Shown here piece by piece: positions 36,294 to 44,473 of a DNA stretch of 64,000 nt. The translations under genes and the position numbers were made by a program. Source of the stretch: an uncultured Flavobacteriaceae bacterium (GTDB lineage: Bacteria > Bacteroidota > Bacteroidia > Flavobacteriales > Flavobacteriaceae); contig CAJWAA010000003.1 in the NCBI GenBank assembly GCA_913020295.1, forward strand, positions 62,001 to 126,000. Reading direction: 5' to 3'. The notes below the pieces were generated by a model. That model did not search any database. It was given only the letters and a program-made list of their open reading frames with translations, and was not told where the DNA came from. The stretch's first letter is position 1. Every line of letters begins with the position of its first letter.

Positions 36294-37118
36294 TTATTTT
36301 TGTTGCAGTTTTCTAATTTCCTGAATTTTCCCTGCAAAGAAAACATTTTTTTCCGGATATTTCAAACTTAAAATCTTGTAGGCACTTATGGCCTTTTTGT
36401 ATTTTTTTTGTTTAACCAAAACTTTGGCTAAAGTTTCTGTCATTAGTTCATTGGAGTAGAAGTCTTCTTCTAATGAGTAATTACTAGATTCGTTTTTTCC
36501 TACTGGTGGGATTTTAGGGTTGGCTTTAAGAAATCGATCTATAATATAAATTTTGTCACTTAGCGGTCCAGCTTTCTCAGCTTCTTTTGATAGGGGTGTC
36601 TGCTTTTGTTTTTCCTGTGTGAACTGAATCCAATCCAGAAAATTTAGTTTTATATCAACCGAGGGAGGGCTTGATTTCCTAGATTGGGGTACTGATTTTT
36701 TTGTTTCTGTTTTATTTTTTTTTGTCTTTTTAACTTTGATTTCTCCTGTATGAATTGGTGTCTTTCTACTCTGAGATTGTTTATCTCTCCGTAAACCTAA
36801 TTTAGACTCTATTTTTGACTCATTGGTATCTTTAATAGTTGTTTCAACATTTTTAATTTCTGATTTTATTTTTTTTTGGTGCTGATATTTAGATTCTATA
36901 TTTTGTTTAATTATGCTCCTATCAGCAGTATATAGTGCCAATTGATTTAGGGCCGTATCAACATCATTTTTGTTTTGGTCTTTCAAAGACTTAGCATAAA
37001 AAAAACGGGGAAGCTGGAAATAGGGATACTTTTCGATCAACAATGCCATTTTAGAAATCAATATTTCATCATGGGAGTTATAGTTTTGTATCAAATTGTC
37101 TAATATTTCTCTATTCAT
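36294..37118 (-). CDS. Tetratricopeptide-like protein, Lys-rich, unknown function
   Basis: 274 residues. Helical N-terminus with ILISKMALLIEKYPYFQLPRFFYAKSL, a strongly basic low-complexity middle (about 110-165, many Lys, Ser and Thr), and a C-terminal TPR-like pair (ETLAKVLVKQKKYKKAISAYKILSLKYPEKNVFFAGKIQEI). No signal peptide or membrane helix, so probably cytoplasmic. Start choice: GTG at 37130 or ATG at 37118; ATG is preferred because it does not overlap lptE and begins the natural N-terminus MNREIL. This gene type is common between lptE and secG in flavobacteria, but I know of no assigned function. Confidence 0.7.
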   Translation of the reverse strand: MNREILDNLIQNYNSHDEILISKMALLIEKYPYFQLPRFFYAKSLKDQNKNDVDTALNQLALYTADRSIIKQNIESKYQHQKKIKSEIKNVETTIKDTNESKIESKLGLRRDKQSQSRKTPIHTGEIKVKKTKKNKTETKKSVPQSRKSSPPSVDIKLNFLDWIQFTQEKQKQTPLSKEAEKAGPLSDKIYIIDRFLKANPKIPPVGKNESSNYSLEEDFYSNELMTETLAKVLVKQKKYKKAISAYKILSLKYPEKNVFFAGKIQEIRKLQQK

Positions 37119-37123
37119 AAGGT

Positions 37124-37651
37124 TTACCACTTGGCTAGTGTTTCGTTAAATATGTCTTGTGTAATTCTAACGAAGATTTCGTCATGTGCTGGGCCCTGAA
37201 TATCATAAAGTTGTTTTTCTGCGGCAAAGTCATAAAAGAAAGAAAATTTTTTTTCGAAATCATCATCCTCATTATTGGTATTGAAAAAGCGAAGGTTAAC
37301 ACTCATGGTTAGCCTGTTCTGAGCAGCAGTAAGATTAGCGGTTGATGTCATCGGAGTGATGCTATACTGAGTAATTTCTCCCTCATAAACTAAATCACCT
37401 CCTGAATTAACTAAGTTTAAATTGGTCTGTCCCAAGATAATATCTTGAAGAGCTAAGGTAAAATCTCTATCCAAGCCTGGTTCAACAGTAGACCCTGGTC
37501 TACTACCTGCTTGATTTTCAAAAAAATTGACCTGAAAAGTCGATGCTCCAGCAGGAATGGATGCTCCGGTAAATGAGTAAATACCGCAGGCTTTAATACA
37601 CAGGAGTAAAATTAAAAAGATACCAATAGATAATCTATTCACTCTCGTCAT
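37124..37651 (-). CDS. lptE: LptE family LPS-assembly lipoprotein
   Basis: 175-residue outer-membrane lipoprotein that plugs the LptD barrel and helps insert LPS. The N-terminal hydrophobic run ends in a lipobox-like I-K-A-C-G (Cys22). GIYSFTGASIPAGASTFQVNFFENQAG is the recognisable Bacteroidota LptE opening, followed by a strand-rich body (LVYEGEITQYSITPMTSTANLTAAQNRLTMSVNLRF) and a helical end with DIFNETLAKW. It overlaps the sigma-54 activator gene by 17 bases, so the two are translationally linked. An LptC homologue is at 8557-9144, consistent with a working transport chain. Confidence 0.87.
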   Translation of the reverse strand: MTRVNRLSIGIFLILLLCIKACGIYSFTGASIPAGASTFQVNFFENQAGSRPGSTVEPGLDRDFTLALQDIILGQTNLNLVNSGGDLVYEGEITQYSITPMTSTANLTAAQNRLTMSVNLRFFNTNNEDDDFEKKFSFFYDFAAEKQLYDIQGPAHDEIFVRITQDIFNETLAKW

Positions 37652-38897
37652 CTTGCAAATCGAATTGTTTGATTTTTCGATAGAGGGTTCTTTCTGATAT
37701 GCCCAATTCTTGGGCCGCTATTTTCCTCTTTCCATTACTTCTTTTTAGGGCCTGCTTTATCATTTCAATTTCTTTCTCCAATAAAGATAAAGGTTCCTCT
37801 TCAATTACCGTTTCAGCATAATCGTATTGGTTAATTGGAGGAGCGGTTTTGTGGCTTACAGAGCTACTTTCCGGACTAATGAATTCAACGGTTTTATTTT
37901 CGTTGTCCGATTCACCATATATTTTTTTTATAAGTTCGGGGTTATTTTTTTGAACTGATGAAACACTCTCATTTTCCATTAATTCATAGGTGAGTTTTTT
38001 CAAATCATTGAGATCGTTCTTCATATCAAATAGAACTTTGTAGAGGATTTCTCTTTCTGAAGAAAAGTCAGCTTCTTTTTCTGAGTGATCAATGACAGCC
38101 GGAAGTTGAGATCCTAAATGGGGCAGATAATTTCTGAGGGTCTTGGAATTGAGCGTTCTGTTTTTTTCCAAAACAGAGACCTGTTCAGCAATGTTTCTTA
38201 GCTGACGGATATTTCCACCCCATCGGTATTGCTCCAAAATTCGTTGAGCATCGTCATCCAATCTCAAGGCGGGCATTTTGTATTTTTGCGCAAAATCCGA
38301 GGCAAATTTTCTGAACAGAAGTTGAATATCCTCTTTTCTCTCCCTCAGTGGAGGTAGGTGAATTTCTACGGTACTTAGACGATAATAGAGGTCCTCTCTG
38401 AATTTACTTTTTTTAATAGCTTCATTCATTTTGATATTGGTTGCAGCAACTATTCTTACATCTGTTTTTTGAACTTTAGAGGAACCTACTTTCAAAAATT
38501 CGCCATTTTCTAATATTCTCAGAAGCCTTACTTGTGTCGGCAAGGGAAGTTCTCCTACTTCGTCAAGAAAAATCGTTCCGCCATCGGCAACCTCAAAATA
38601 ACCACTTCTTGTGCTTGTGGCCCCAGTAAAAGCCCCTTTTTCGTGACCAAAAAGCTCACTGTCAATAGTTCCCTCTGGGATTGCACCACAGTTTACGGCA
38701 ATGTATTTGGCGTGTTTTCTGGGAGAAAATTGATGAATTATTTTAGGAATATTTTCTTTTCCTACTCCACTTTCACCAGTTACCAGAACGGTAATTTCGG
38801 TTGCAGATACCCTCAAGGCTTTTTCCAAAGCTCTATTCAGGCCGTCATAATTACCTATTATTCCAAAACGCTGTTTGATGTTTTGTAGTGATTCCAT
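37635..38897 (-). CDS. Sigma-54 interaction transcriptional activator (no receiver domain)
   Basis: 420-residue AAA+ enhancer-binding protein that remodels sigma-54 RNA polymerase. It starts almost directly with the AAA+ core: Walker A GESGVGKE at 41-48, the sigma-54 contact loop GAFTGA at 88-93, Walker B GGTIFLDE at 106-113, and the sensor/arginine-finger region REDLYYRLSTVEIHLPPLRER. The C-terminal Fis-type helix-turn-helix (IKQALKRSNGKRKIAAQELGISERTLYRKIKQF) binds DNA. A linker with DMKNDLNDLKKLTYEL sits between. No N-terminal response-regulator, GAF or PAS domain is present, so activity may be set by amount or a partner protein. It overlaps lptE by 17 bases. Confidence 0.92.
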   Translation of the reverse strand: MESLQNIKQRFGIIGNYDGLNRALEKALRVSATEITVLVTGESGVGKENIPKIIHQFSPRKHAKYIAVNCGAIPEGTIDSELFGHEKGAFTGATSTRSGYFEVADGGTIFLDEVGELPLPTQVRLLRILENGEFLKVGSSKVQKTDVRIVAATNIKMNEAIKKSKFREDLYYRLSTVEIHLPPLRERKEDIQLLFRKFASDFAQKYKMPALRLDDDAQRILEQYRWGGNIRQLRNIAEQVSVLEKNRTLNSKTLRNYLPHLGSQLPAVIDHSEKEADFSSEREILYKVLFDMKNDLNDLKKLTYELMENESVSSVQKNNPELIKKIYGESDNENKTVEFISPESSSVSHKTAPPINQYDYAETVIEEEPLSLLEKEIEMIKQALKRSNGKRKIAAQELGISERTLYRKIKQFDLQDDESE

Positions 38898-38901
38898 AAT
38901 A

Positions 38902-40398
38902 TCAGATTGAGGATGAGATTCCTATTGCATTTCCAATTAAGGTGGCAGAGGTCACACCTTTAATTTTGACATCAACAAAATCTCCCACTTTATAATTCTC
39001 TTTTGGAAAAACAGCTACTGTATTCTGGCTTGTTCTCCCACTCCAAAATTCACTGGATCTTTTTGAATTTTTCTCAATTAAAATACAGACTGTTTTGCCA
39101 ATCAACTTTTTGGTTTGGCATTCGCTGTGTATTCTTTGCAAATCGATGATTTCTTGAAGTCTTCTTTTTTTGGTGGATTCTGGAATATCGTCTTCAATTT
39201 TTTTGGCTGCCAATGTACCGGGGCGTTCTGAATAAGCAAACATAAATCCAAAATCATATTTAACATAATCCATTAGGGTAAGTGTGTCTTTATGATCTTT
39301 CTCTGTTTCTGTCGGAAATCCAGCAATCATGTCGTGAGAAATGCCACAATGTGGAATGATCTTACGAATATTTTTGATCAATTCGATATACTGCTCTCGA
39401 CTATGTTGTCGATTCATTTTTTTTAGAATCGTGTTACTTCCGGATTGAACAGGCAGATGGATGTGGTTGCAAATATTGTCGTATTTGGCCATAGTGTGAA
39501 TTACTTCAAGGGACATATCTTGAGGATTAGAAGTAGAAAAACGAATACGCATTTTGGGTTGAGCATTGGCTACTAAATTCAAAAGCATAGCAAAATTAAC
39601 TGCTGTTTTTTGTTGTAATGGACTGGCTTTTGTGAAGTCTTTTTTCAATCCACCCCCATACCACAGGTAGCTGTCGACATTTTGCCCTAATAAGGTAACT
39701 TCTTTGTATCCGTTGTTTACCAATTGACTAATTTCCTCCAATATACTTTTAGGATCCCTGCTTCTTTCTCTACCCCTGGTGAATGGAACTACGCAGAAAG
39801 TACACATATTATCACATCCTCTGGTAATGGTAACAAAAGCACTAACTCCGTTGGTGGCCAATCTCACAGGAGCTATATCACCATAGGTTTCTTCCTTAGA
39901 GAGGACAACGTTTACAGCCTCTCTCCCTGCCCCGGCTTCTCTTAAAAGATTGGGGAGGTCCTTGTAGGCATCTGGTCCAACTACTATATCCACCATTTTT
40001 TCCTCTTCGAGAAATTTATGTTTAAGGCGCTCTGCCATACAACCTAATACTCCAATTTTGAGATCTTTATTCTTACGTTTCAATCCATTGAAAAGCTCTA
40101 GTCTTTTACGAACAGTTTGCTCAGCTTTCTCTCGAATAGAACAGGTATTTAACAATACTAAGTTAGCATCTTCGATATTTTCAGTGATTTTATAACCTTC
40201 TTGATCCAATATGGAAGCAACAATCTCACTATCAGAAAAATTCATTTGACAACCGTAAGATTCTATATAAAAGTGTTTTGGGGTTTTTGACACTGTTTTT
40301 TTTTTATTTAATAAAAAATCAGTTACAGCTAATGATCTATGACCTGTATGGGTTGAGACATTATAAGCTTTTAAATCATTTGTCGATATTTTTCCCAT
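38902..40398 (-). CDS. miaB: tRNA-2-methylthio-N6-dimethylallyladenosine synthase
   Basis: Radical SAM methylthiotransferase acting on i6A37 of tRNAs. 498 residues. The UPF0004 domain gives YGCQMNFSDSEIV, NTCSIREKAEQ and GCMAERLKH, whose three Cys hold the auxiliary cluster. The radical SAM motif C-x3-C-x2-C appears in RGCDNMCTFCVVPFTRGRERS, and the C-terminal TRAM domain in the last 65 residues (LIGKTVCILIEKN through VKGVTSATLIGNAIG region). ATG 40398 (MGKISTND) is chosen over an in-frame TTG at 40425, because a TAnnTTTG promoter box overlaps that TTG. It is 4 bases upstream of the activator gene and probably heads the transcript. Confidence 0.96.
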   Translation of the reverse strand: MGKISTNDLKAYNVSTHTGHRSLAVTDFLLNKKKTVSKTPKHFYIESYGCQMNFSDSEIVASILDQEGYKITENIEDANLVLLNTCSIREKAEQTVRKRLELFNGLKRKNKDLKIGVLGCMAERLKHKFLEEEKMVDIVVGPDAYKDLPNLLREAGAGREAVNVVLSKEETYGDIAPVRLATNGVSAFVTITRGCDNMCTFCVVPFTRGRERSRDPKSILEEISQLVNNGYKEVTLLGQNVDSYLWYGGGLKKDFTKASPLQQKTAVNFAMLLNLVANAQPKMRIRFSTSNPQDMSLEVIHTMAKYDNICNHIHLPVQSGSNTILKKMNRQHSREQYIELIKNIRKIIPHCGISHDMIAGFPTETEKDHKDTLTLMDYVKYDFGFMFAYSERPGTLAAKKIEDDIPESTKKRRLQEIIDLQRIHSECQTKKLIGKTVCILIEKNSKRSSEFWSGRTSQNTVAVFPKENYKVGDFVDVKIKGVTSATLIGNAIGISSSI

Positions 40399-40422
40399 TA
40401 CATAGTATGTATTATGCTTTCG

Positions 40423-40430
40423 CAAATATA
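40423..40430 (-). promoter_or_regulatory. Probable -7 promoter box of miaB
   Basis: TATATTTG on the minus strand fits TAnnTTTG exactly, 25 bases ahead of ATG 40398. No clear TTTG box lies 17-23 bases upstream. It covers the alternative TTG start, which argues against that start. Confidence 0.45.
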
Positions 40431-40707
40431 ACTAAAACTGCCTTTTTGTCATGTTTAAGTTATAGTTTAATTTATAAATTTTAATAAAGAAAAAACACTA
40501 CTCTAGTCTTTGAACTCTAGCAAAGAGTTTAACTTTTTCTAATTTTTTGACAATAGATGAGGGTACATTTGAATTGAAAAGTCCCAAAAATTTAAAAAAG
40601 TATAAATAGCAAAAGAATTTAAACGAAAGGGTTGGACAATTTTTTAAATAAATTTTGAAATTTATAACTATTAAAGACATAAAATACGCGTGTTAAAAAA
40701 AACTATA
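40431..40707. other. Intergenic region between divergent miaB and topA
   Basis: About 280 bp, AT-rich, with no recognisable gene. An inverted repeat (TCTTTG-AACTCTAG-CAAAGA, about 40517-40537) is followed on the minus strand by a T-rich stretch and could be a weak terminator of an unannotated transcript, but no RNA gene can be defined. A 60-codon open frame on the minus strand (40498-40680) has no protein-family features. Confidence 0.4.
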
Positions 40708-40715
40708 TAATTTTG
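40708..40715 (+). promoter_or_regulatory. Probable -7 promoter box of topA
   Basis: TAATTTTG matches TAnnTTTG, 19 bases ahead of ATG 40735. The upstream TTTG box is not evident at normal spacing. The position just before the gene in a divergent gap supports it. Confidence 0.4.
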
Positions 40716-40734
40716 CTTTCGAAAAAATTAATTT

Positions 40735-43200
40735 ATGGCCACTAATCTCGTAATAGTAGAATCACCCGCAAAAGCAAAAACCATTGAGAAATTCCTTGGG
40801 GAAGATTATAAGGTTGCCTCCAGTTATGGCCATATTGCAGATCTGCCTTCCAATGAATTGGGAGTGGATGTTGATAAGGATTTTTCTCCAAAATACATTG
40901 TATCTTCTGAGAAAAAGAAAGTAGTCAGTGAGCTTAAATCATTGGTTAAAAAAATGAAGACTGTTTGGTTGGCCAGTGATGAGGATCGAGAGGGAGAGGC
41001 GATTGCATGGCACCTTGCCAACACCTTAGACTTGAAATCCGATAGTACCAAAAGGATTGTTTTCAATGAAATTACCAAAACTGCTATTTTGGATGCTATT
41101 GAAAATCCCAGGAATATTAACTACAACTTAGTAAATGCCCAACAAGCGAGAAGAGTACTTGATCGTTTAGTAGGATATGAATTATCTCCTGTTTTATGGC
41201 GAAAGGTCAAAGGGGGCTTATCCGCAGGAAGAGTTCAATCCGTTTCTGTTAGACTTATTGTTGAGCGAGAGAGAGAGATCAATGCATTTGTGCCTAAACA
41301 AACTTTCAAAGTACAAGCAATTTTTTACACACGACAAAATAAGCCCATAAATGCCTTACTTCCCAAAGCATTTGATTCTACCGAGGCAACTGAGGCGTTT
41401 TTAAATCTTAACAAAGCTGCCACTTTTACAATTGATGCGATTGAAAAAAAACCAGCATTAAAAAGCCCAACCGCTCCCTTCACTACCTCAACACTGCAGC
41501 AAGAGGCAGCGAGAAAACTTTATTTTTCTGTAAGTAAAACCATGAATATTGCCCAGAGGCTATATGAGGCTGGCTTTATCACATATATGAGAACCGATAG
41601 TGTCAATTTGTCCAAAGAGGCGCAGCAAGGGGCACTCAAGCAGATTGAAAAACTCTTTGGGAAAGATTATAAAAAATCTAGAAAATATAAGGTAAAAAAC
41701 AAGGGAGCACAAGAGGCCCATGAAGCTATAAGACCTACGGATTTTGGTAGGGTCAAAGTGAATTTGGAATATGATCAGTCCCGTTTATATGAACTGATAT
41801 GGAAAAGAGCTATAGCATCTCAAATGAGTGAAGCTAAATTGGAGCGCACGCAATTAAAAATTAAAGCCAGTACTCATTCGGAAAATTTTGTAGCAAAAGG
41901 GGAGGTAATTACTTTTGACGGGTTTTTAAAAGTATATTTGGAGGGTGTTGATGAAGAGTCTGATGAACAAAATGATTTATTACCCTTGGTTCAAAAAGGA
42001 GAGCTTATTAACCTTAAATCTATGGAGGCCAATCAGAGATTCTCTCGACCCTCTTATCGTTTCACTGAGGCTTCGTTGGTTAAAAAACTTGAGGAATTGG
42101 GCATTGGACGTCCGTCTACTTATGCACCAACGATTTCCACAATTCAGAATAGAAAATATATTGAAAAAGGAACTTCTGAAGGAGAATTTCGTTCTTACAT
42201 CCAACTGCAATTGGTTGATAATGATGTCATTTCAAAGTCCCTTAAAGAGAAAGTGGGAGCCAATAAAGGAAAATTAATTCCTACTGATGTAGGAATCATA
42301 GTAAATGATTTTTTAGTAGCCAATTTCTCCAATATTTTGGATTACAGTTTTACCGCCAAAGTAGAGCAAAGTTTTGATCAAATTGCCGATGGATCCGAAA
42401 ACTGGACGAGTATGATCAAAGGTTTTTATGAAAGTTTTCATAAAACTGTAAATTTTGTCAAGGAGAATGCCACCAGAGAATCTGGCGAACGAATTTTGGG
42501 TAATGATCCCAAGTCGGGGAGGCTTGTAAAAGTGAGATTAGGTCGTTTTGGACCTATTGCTCAAATTGGTGAACAAGCGGATGAAGAAAAACCTGTTTTT
42601 GTTAGCTTGGCTCCAGGACAGCAGTTGGAATACCTCACTTTAGAGGACGCACTTGAATTGTTCAAGTTGCCTAAATCGATTGGAAGCTATGAAAATCAAG
42701 AAGTGACAGTTAACAATGGAAGATTTGGACCTTATGTTAAATTTCAGGATATGTTTGTATCTCTCCCCAAAGGAGAAGACCCTATGTCAGTTGAATTAGA
42801 TAGGGCCATCGCCTTAATTGAAGAAAAAAGAGCTGCAAATGCTCCTGTTTATTCATTTGATCAACTTCCCGTAACTAAAGGGAAAGGCCGTTTTGGACCT
42901 TTTTTAAAATGGAATGGTTTGTTCATAAACGTTAATAAAAAATACGATTTCGACAATCTTTCGGATGAAGAAATTGAAACGCTGATCAAGGAAAAAATCC
43001 AAAAAGAAAAAGAAAAATTGATCAAAGAGTGGCCTGAGGAGGGTATCAGAATTGAAAAGGCAAGATGGGGAAGATCAAATATTATTATGGGAAGTAAAAA
43101 AGCCGAATTGGGAAAAGACATTGATCCGACTAAAATCACCCTTGAAACTGCAATACAATTTTTAAAACCCAAAACGGGTAAAAAGAAAAATGAGTCTTGA
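40735..43200 (+). CDS. topA: DNA topoisomerase I
   Basis: Type IA topoisomerase that relaxes negative supercoils. 821 residues: Toprim domain at the N-terminus (LVIVESPAKAKTIEKFLG with its Glu, and ASDEDREGEAIAWHL with the Asp/Glu metal site), the core with RRVLDRLVGYELSPVLWRKVKGGLSAGRVQSV, and the catalytic Tyr in GFITYMRTDSVNLS (about residue 284). A C-terminal half of repeat units follows (GRFGPIAQIG, GRFGPYVKFQ, GRFGPFLKWNG). The C-terminus has no Cys4 zinc ribbons, a form seen in Bacteroidota. The gene overlaps the arginase-fold gene by 11 bases. Confidence 0.97.
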   Translation: MATNLVIVESPAKAKTIEKFLGEDYKVASSYGHIADLPSNELGVDVDKDFSPKYIVSSEKKKVVSELKSLVKKMKTVWLASDEDREGEAIAWHLANTLDLKSDSTKRIVFNEITKTAILDAIENPRNINYNLVNAQQARRVLDRLVGYELSPVLWRKVKGGLSAGRVQSVSVRLIVEREREINAFVPKQTFKVQAIFYTRQNKPINALLPKAFDSTEATEAFLNLNKAATFTIDAIEKKPALKSPTAPFTTSTLQQEAARKLYFSVSKTMNIAQRLYEAGFITYMRTDSVNLSKEAQQGALKQIEKLFGKDYKKSRKYKVKNKGAQEAHEAIRPTDFGRVKVNLEYDQSRLYELIWKRAIASQMSEAKLERTQLKIKASTHSENFVAKGEVITFDGFLKVYLEGVDEESDEQNDLLPLVQKGELINLKSMEANQRFSRPSYRFTEASLVKKLEELGIGRPSTYAPTISTIQNRKYIEKGTSEGEFRSYIQLQLVDNDVISKSLKEKVGANKGKLIPTDVGIIVNDFLVANFSNILDYSFTAKVEQSFDQIADGSENWTSMIKGFYESFHKTVNFVKENATRESGERILGNDPKSGRLVKVRLGRFGPIAQIGEQADEEKPVFVSLAPGQQLEYLTLEDALELFKLPKSIGSYENQEVTVNNGRFGPYVKFQDMFVSLPKGEDPMSVELDRAIALIEEKRAANAPVYSFDQLPVTKGKGRFGPFLKWNGLFINVNKKYDFDNLSDEEIETLIKEKIQKEKEKLIKEWPEEGIRIEKARWGRSNIIMGSKKAELGKDIDPTKITLETAIQFLKPKTGKKKNES

Positions 43201-44335
43201 ATCGCTAGTTCCTGTATCTGAAGAGGTGGTTTCCTCTATGGTTCTCAACCCCAAACAGGCTTTGGGTAAAAATATTGAGATTCATACAGATCAGCTTGGT
43301 TTTCCAGAACTCAAAGACTGTAGTGTCGCGATTGTAGGCCTTTTGGAAATTAGAAACTCTTTTTTTCCAACCGCTAAATTTAAATTGGAGGATTTTAGAA
43401 AATCCTTTTATCGTCTTTTTCCAGGAAATTGGAATTTTAAGATTTGTGATTTGGGTGATTTGCCTAACGGAGCCACTCCTCAGGACACATATTTTGCTCT
43501 AAAAGAAATTTGTATTCATCTTAGACAGTTGAATATTGTCTCTGTTTTTGTTGGCGGAAGCCACGATCTTATTTTCCCAATGTACCAATCATTTCAAGCC
43601 ATTGATCAATTAGTCAACATTGTATCAGTTGACAATCAATTTGATTTTTCACAAGAGGAAGAATTAATTTCAGGTAGGTCATACATGAGTAAGATCATTA
43701 TGGAACAGCCTAATTTTTTATATAACTTTACCAATTTGGGTTATCAAAGTTACTATATAGCTCAAGAGGAGTTGGATTTGATGGAAAAACTTCATTTCGA
43801 TTCAATTAGACTGGGCACATTATTGGACGATGTTGTCCAGTCTGAACCTTTTTTTAGGGATGCTAATATCGCTGGATTCGATATGAAATCACTCAGTTGG
43901 AAAGCCGTAAACTATTCTTCGGGTAATCCCAATGGAATTGATGCAAGGACTATTTGCGCACTTTCGAGGTATGCAGGTATAAGTGATCGGATGAACATTT
44001 TTGGTGTCTTTGAACTTATCAATACAGCTGTTTCTAATCAATTATTGGCACAAATTGTATGGTATTTTATAGAAGGTTTCAGCTCCAGATTTGATGAGTA
44101 TCCTGTCTTAACCAGCAGTGGTTTTGTCAGATATACTGTAGCTTTATCTGACATGGAAATGATTTTTTACCAAAGTGAAAAAAGCAATCGTTGGTGGATC
44201 GAAATAATAAATCAAAGTTATTTGGATAATAAAAATAAAACAACTGCGTTATTACCTTGCACGCACAAAGATTATTTAGATGCTTGCAATGATAAAATTC
44301 CTGACAAGTGGTGGAAAGCTACAAAAAGAATTTAG
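43190..44335 (+). CDS. Arginase/formimidoylglutamase-fold protein with degenerate metal site
   Basis: 381-residue ureohydrolase-fold protein. The expected metal-binding motifs are present only in part: VGGSHDL (122-127, His125 kept), VDNQFD in place of D-A-H-x-D (Asp148 and Asp152 kept, the His changed to Gln150), and GFDMKSL in place of S-x-D-x-D (second Asp changed to Lys). A true arginase or formimidoylglutamase needs both carboxylates and the His pair, so classical binuclear activity is doubtful. Databases often call this flavobacterial protein formimidoylglutamase. It overlaps topA by 11 bases and precedes gldK by 138 bp, a location that suggests co-transcription with topA rather than with histidine degradation genes. 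Confidence 0.75.
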   Translation: MSLESLVPVSEEVVSSMVLNPKQALGKNIEIHTDQLGFPELKDCSVAIVGLLEIRNSFFPTAKFKLEDFRKSFYRLFPGNWNFKICDLGDLPNGATPQDTYFALKEICIHLRQLNIVSVFVGGSHDLIFPMYQSFQAIDQLVNIVSVDNQFDFSQEEELISGRSYMSKIIMEQPNFLYNFTNLGYQSYYIAQEELDLMEKLHFDSIRLGTLLDDVVQSEPFFRDANIAGFDMKSLSWKAVNYSSGNPNGIDARTICALSRYAGISDRMNIFGVFELINTAVSNQLLAQIVWYFIEGFSSRFDEYPVLTSSGFVRYTVALSDMEMIFYQSEKSNRWWIEIINQSYLDNKNKTTALLPCTHKDYLDACNDKIPDKWWKATKRI

Positions 44336-44359
44336 TTAAATTATTGAAAATTAAATCCT

Positions 44360-44367
44360 TATTTTTG
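44360..44367 (+). promoter_or_regulatory. Possible -7 promoter box ahead of gldK
   Basis: TATTTTTG fits TAnnTTTG in the 138-bp gap before gldK, giving a leader of about 100 bases. No matching TTTG box at 17-23 bases upstream, so the call is weak. Confidence 0.3.
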
Positions 44368-44473
44368 CTTTTAAACCTATTGGGAGTATTAGGATATTAT
44401 TGAGAAAAAAAACATAGTGAGAAAATTTTTAGTTTTACACTTATTCAATTATCACTTTCTATCGCCTCATGTG

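Noticed and set aside
40517-40537. Inverted repeat before topA as a terminator
   Set aside because: Short stem, and no transcript with a defined gene ends here; the T-run is not convincing.
40498-40680. 60-codon open frame on the minus strand between miaB and topA
   Set aside because: Composition is that of AT-rich non-coding DNA, with no domain, and it lies in the divergent promoter gap.
44417-44473. Upstream GTG start for gldK
   Set aside because: It would place 19 residues before a good lipoprotein signal; ATG 44474 gives the normal start.
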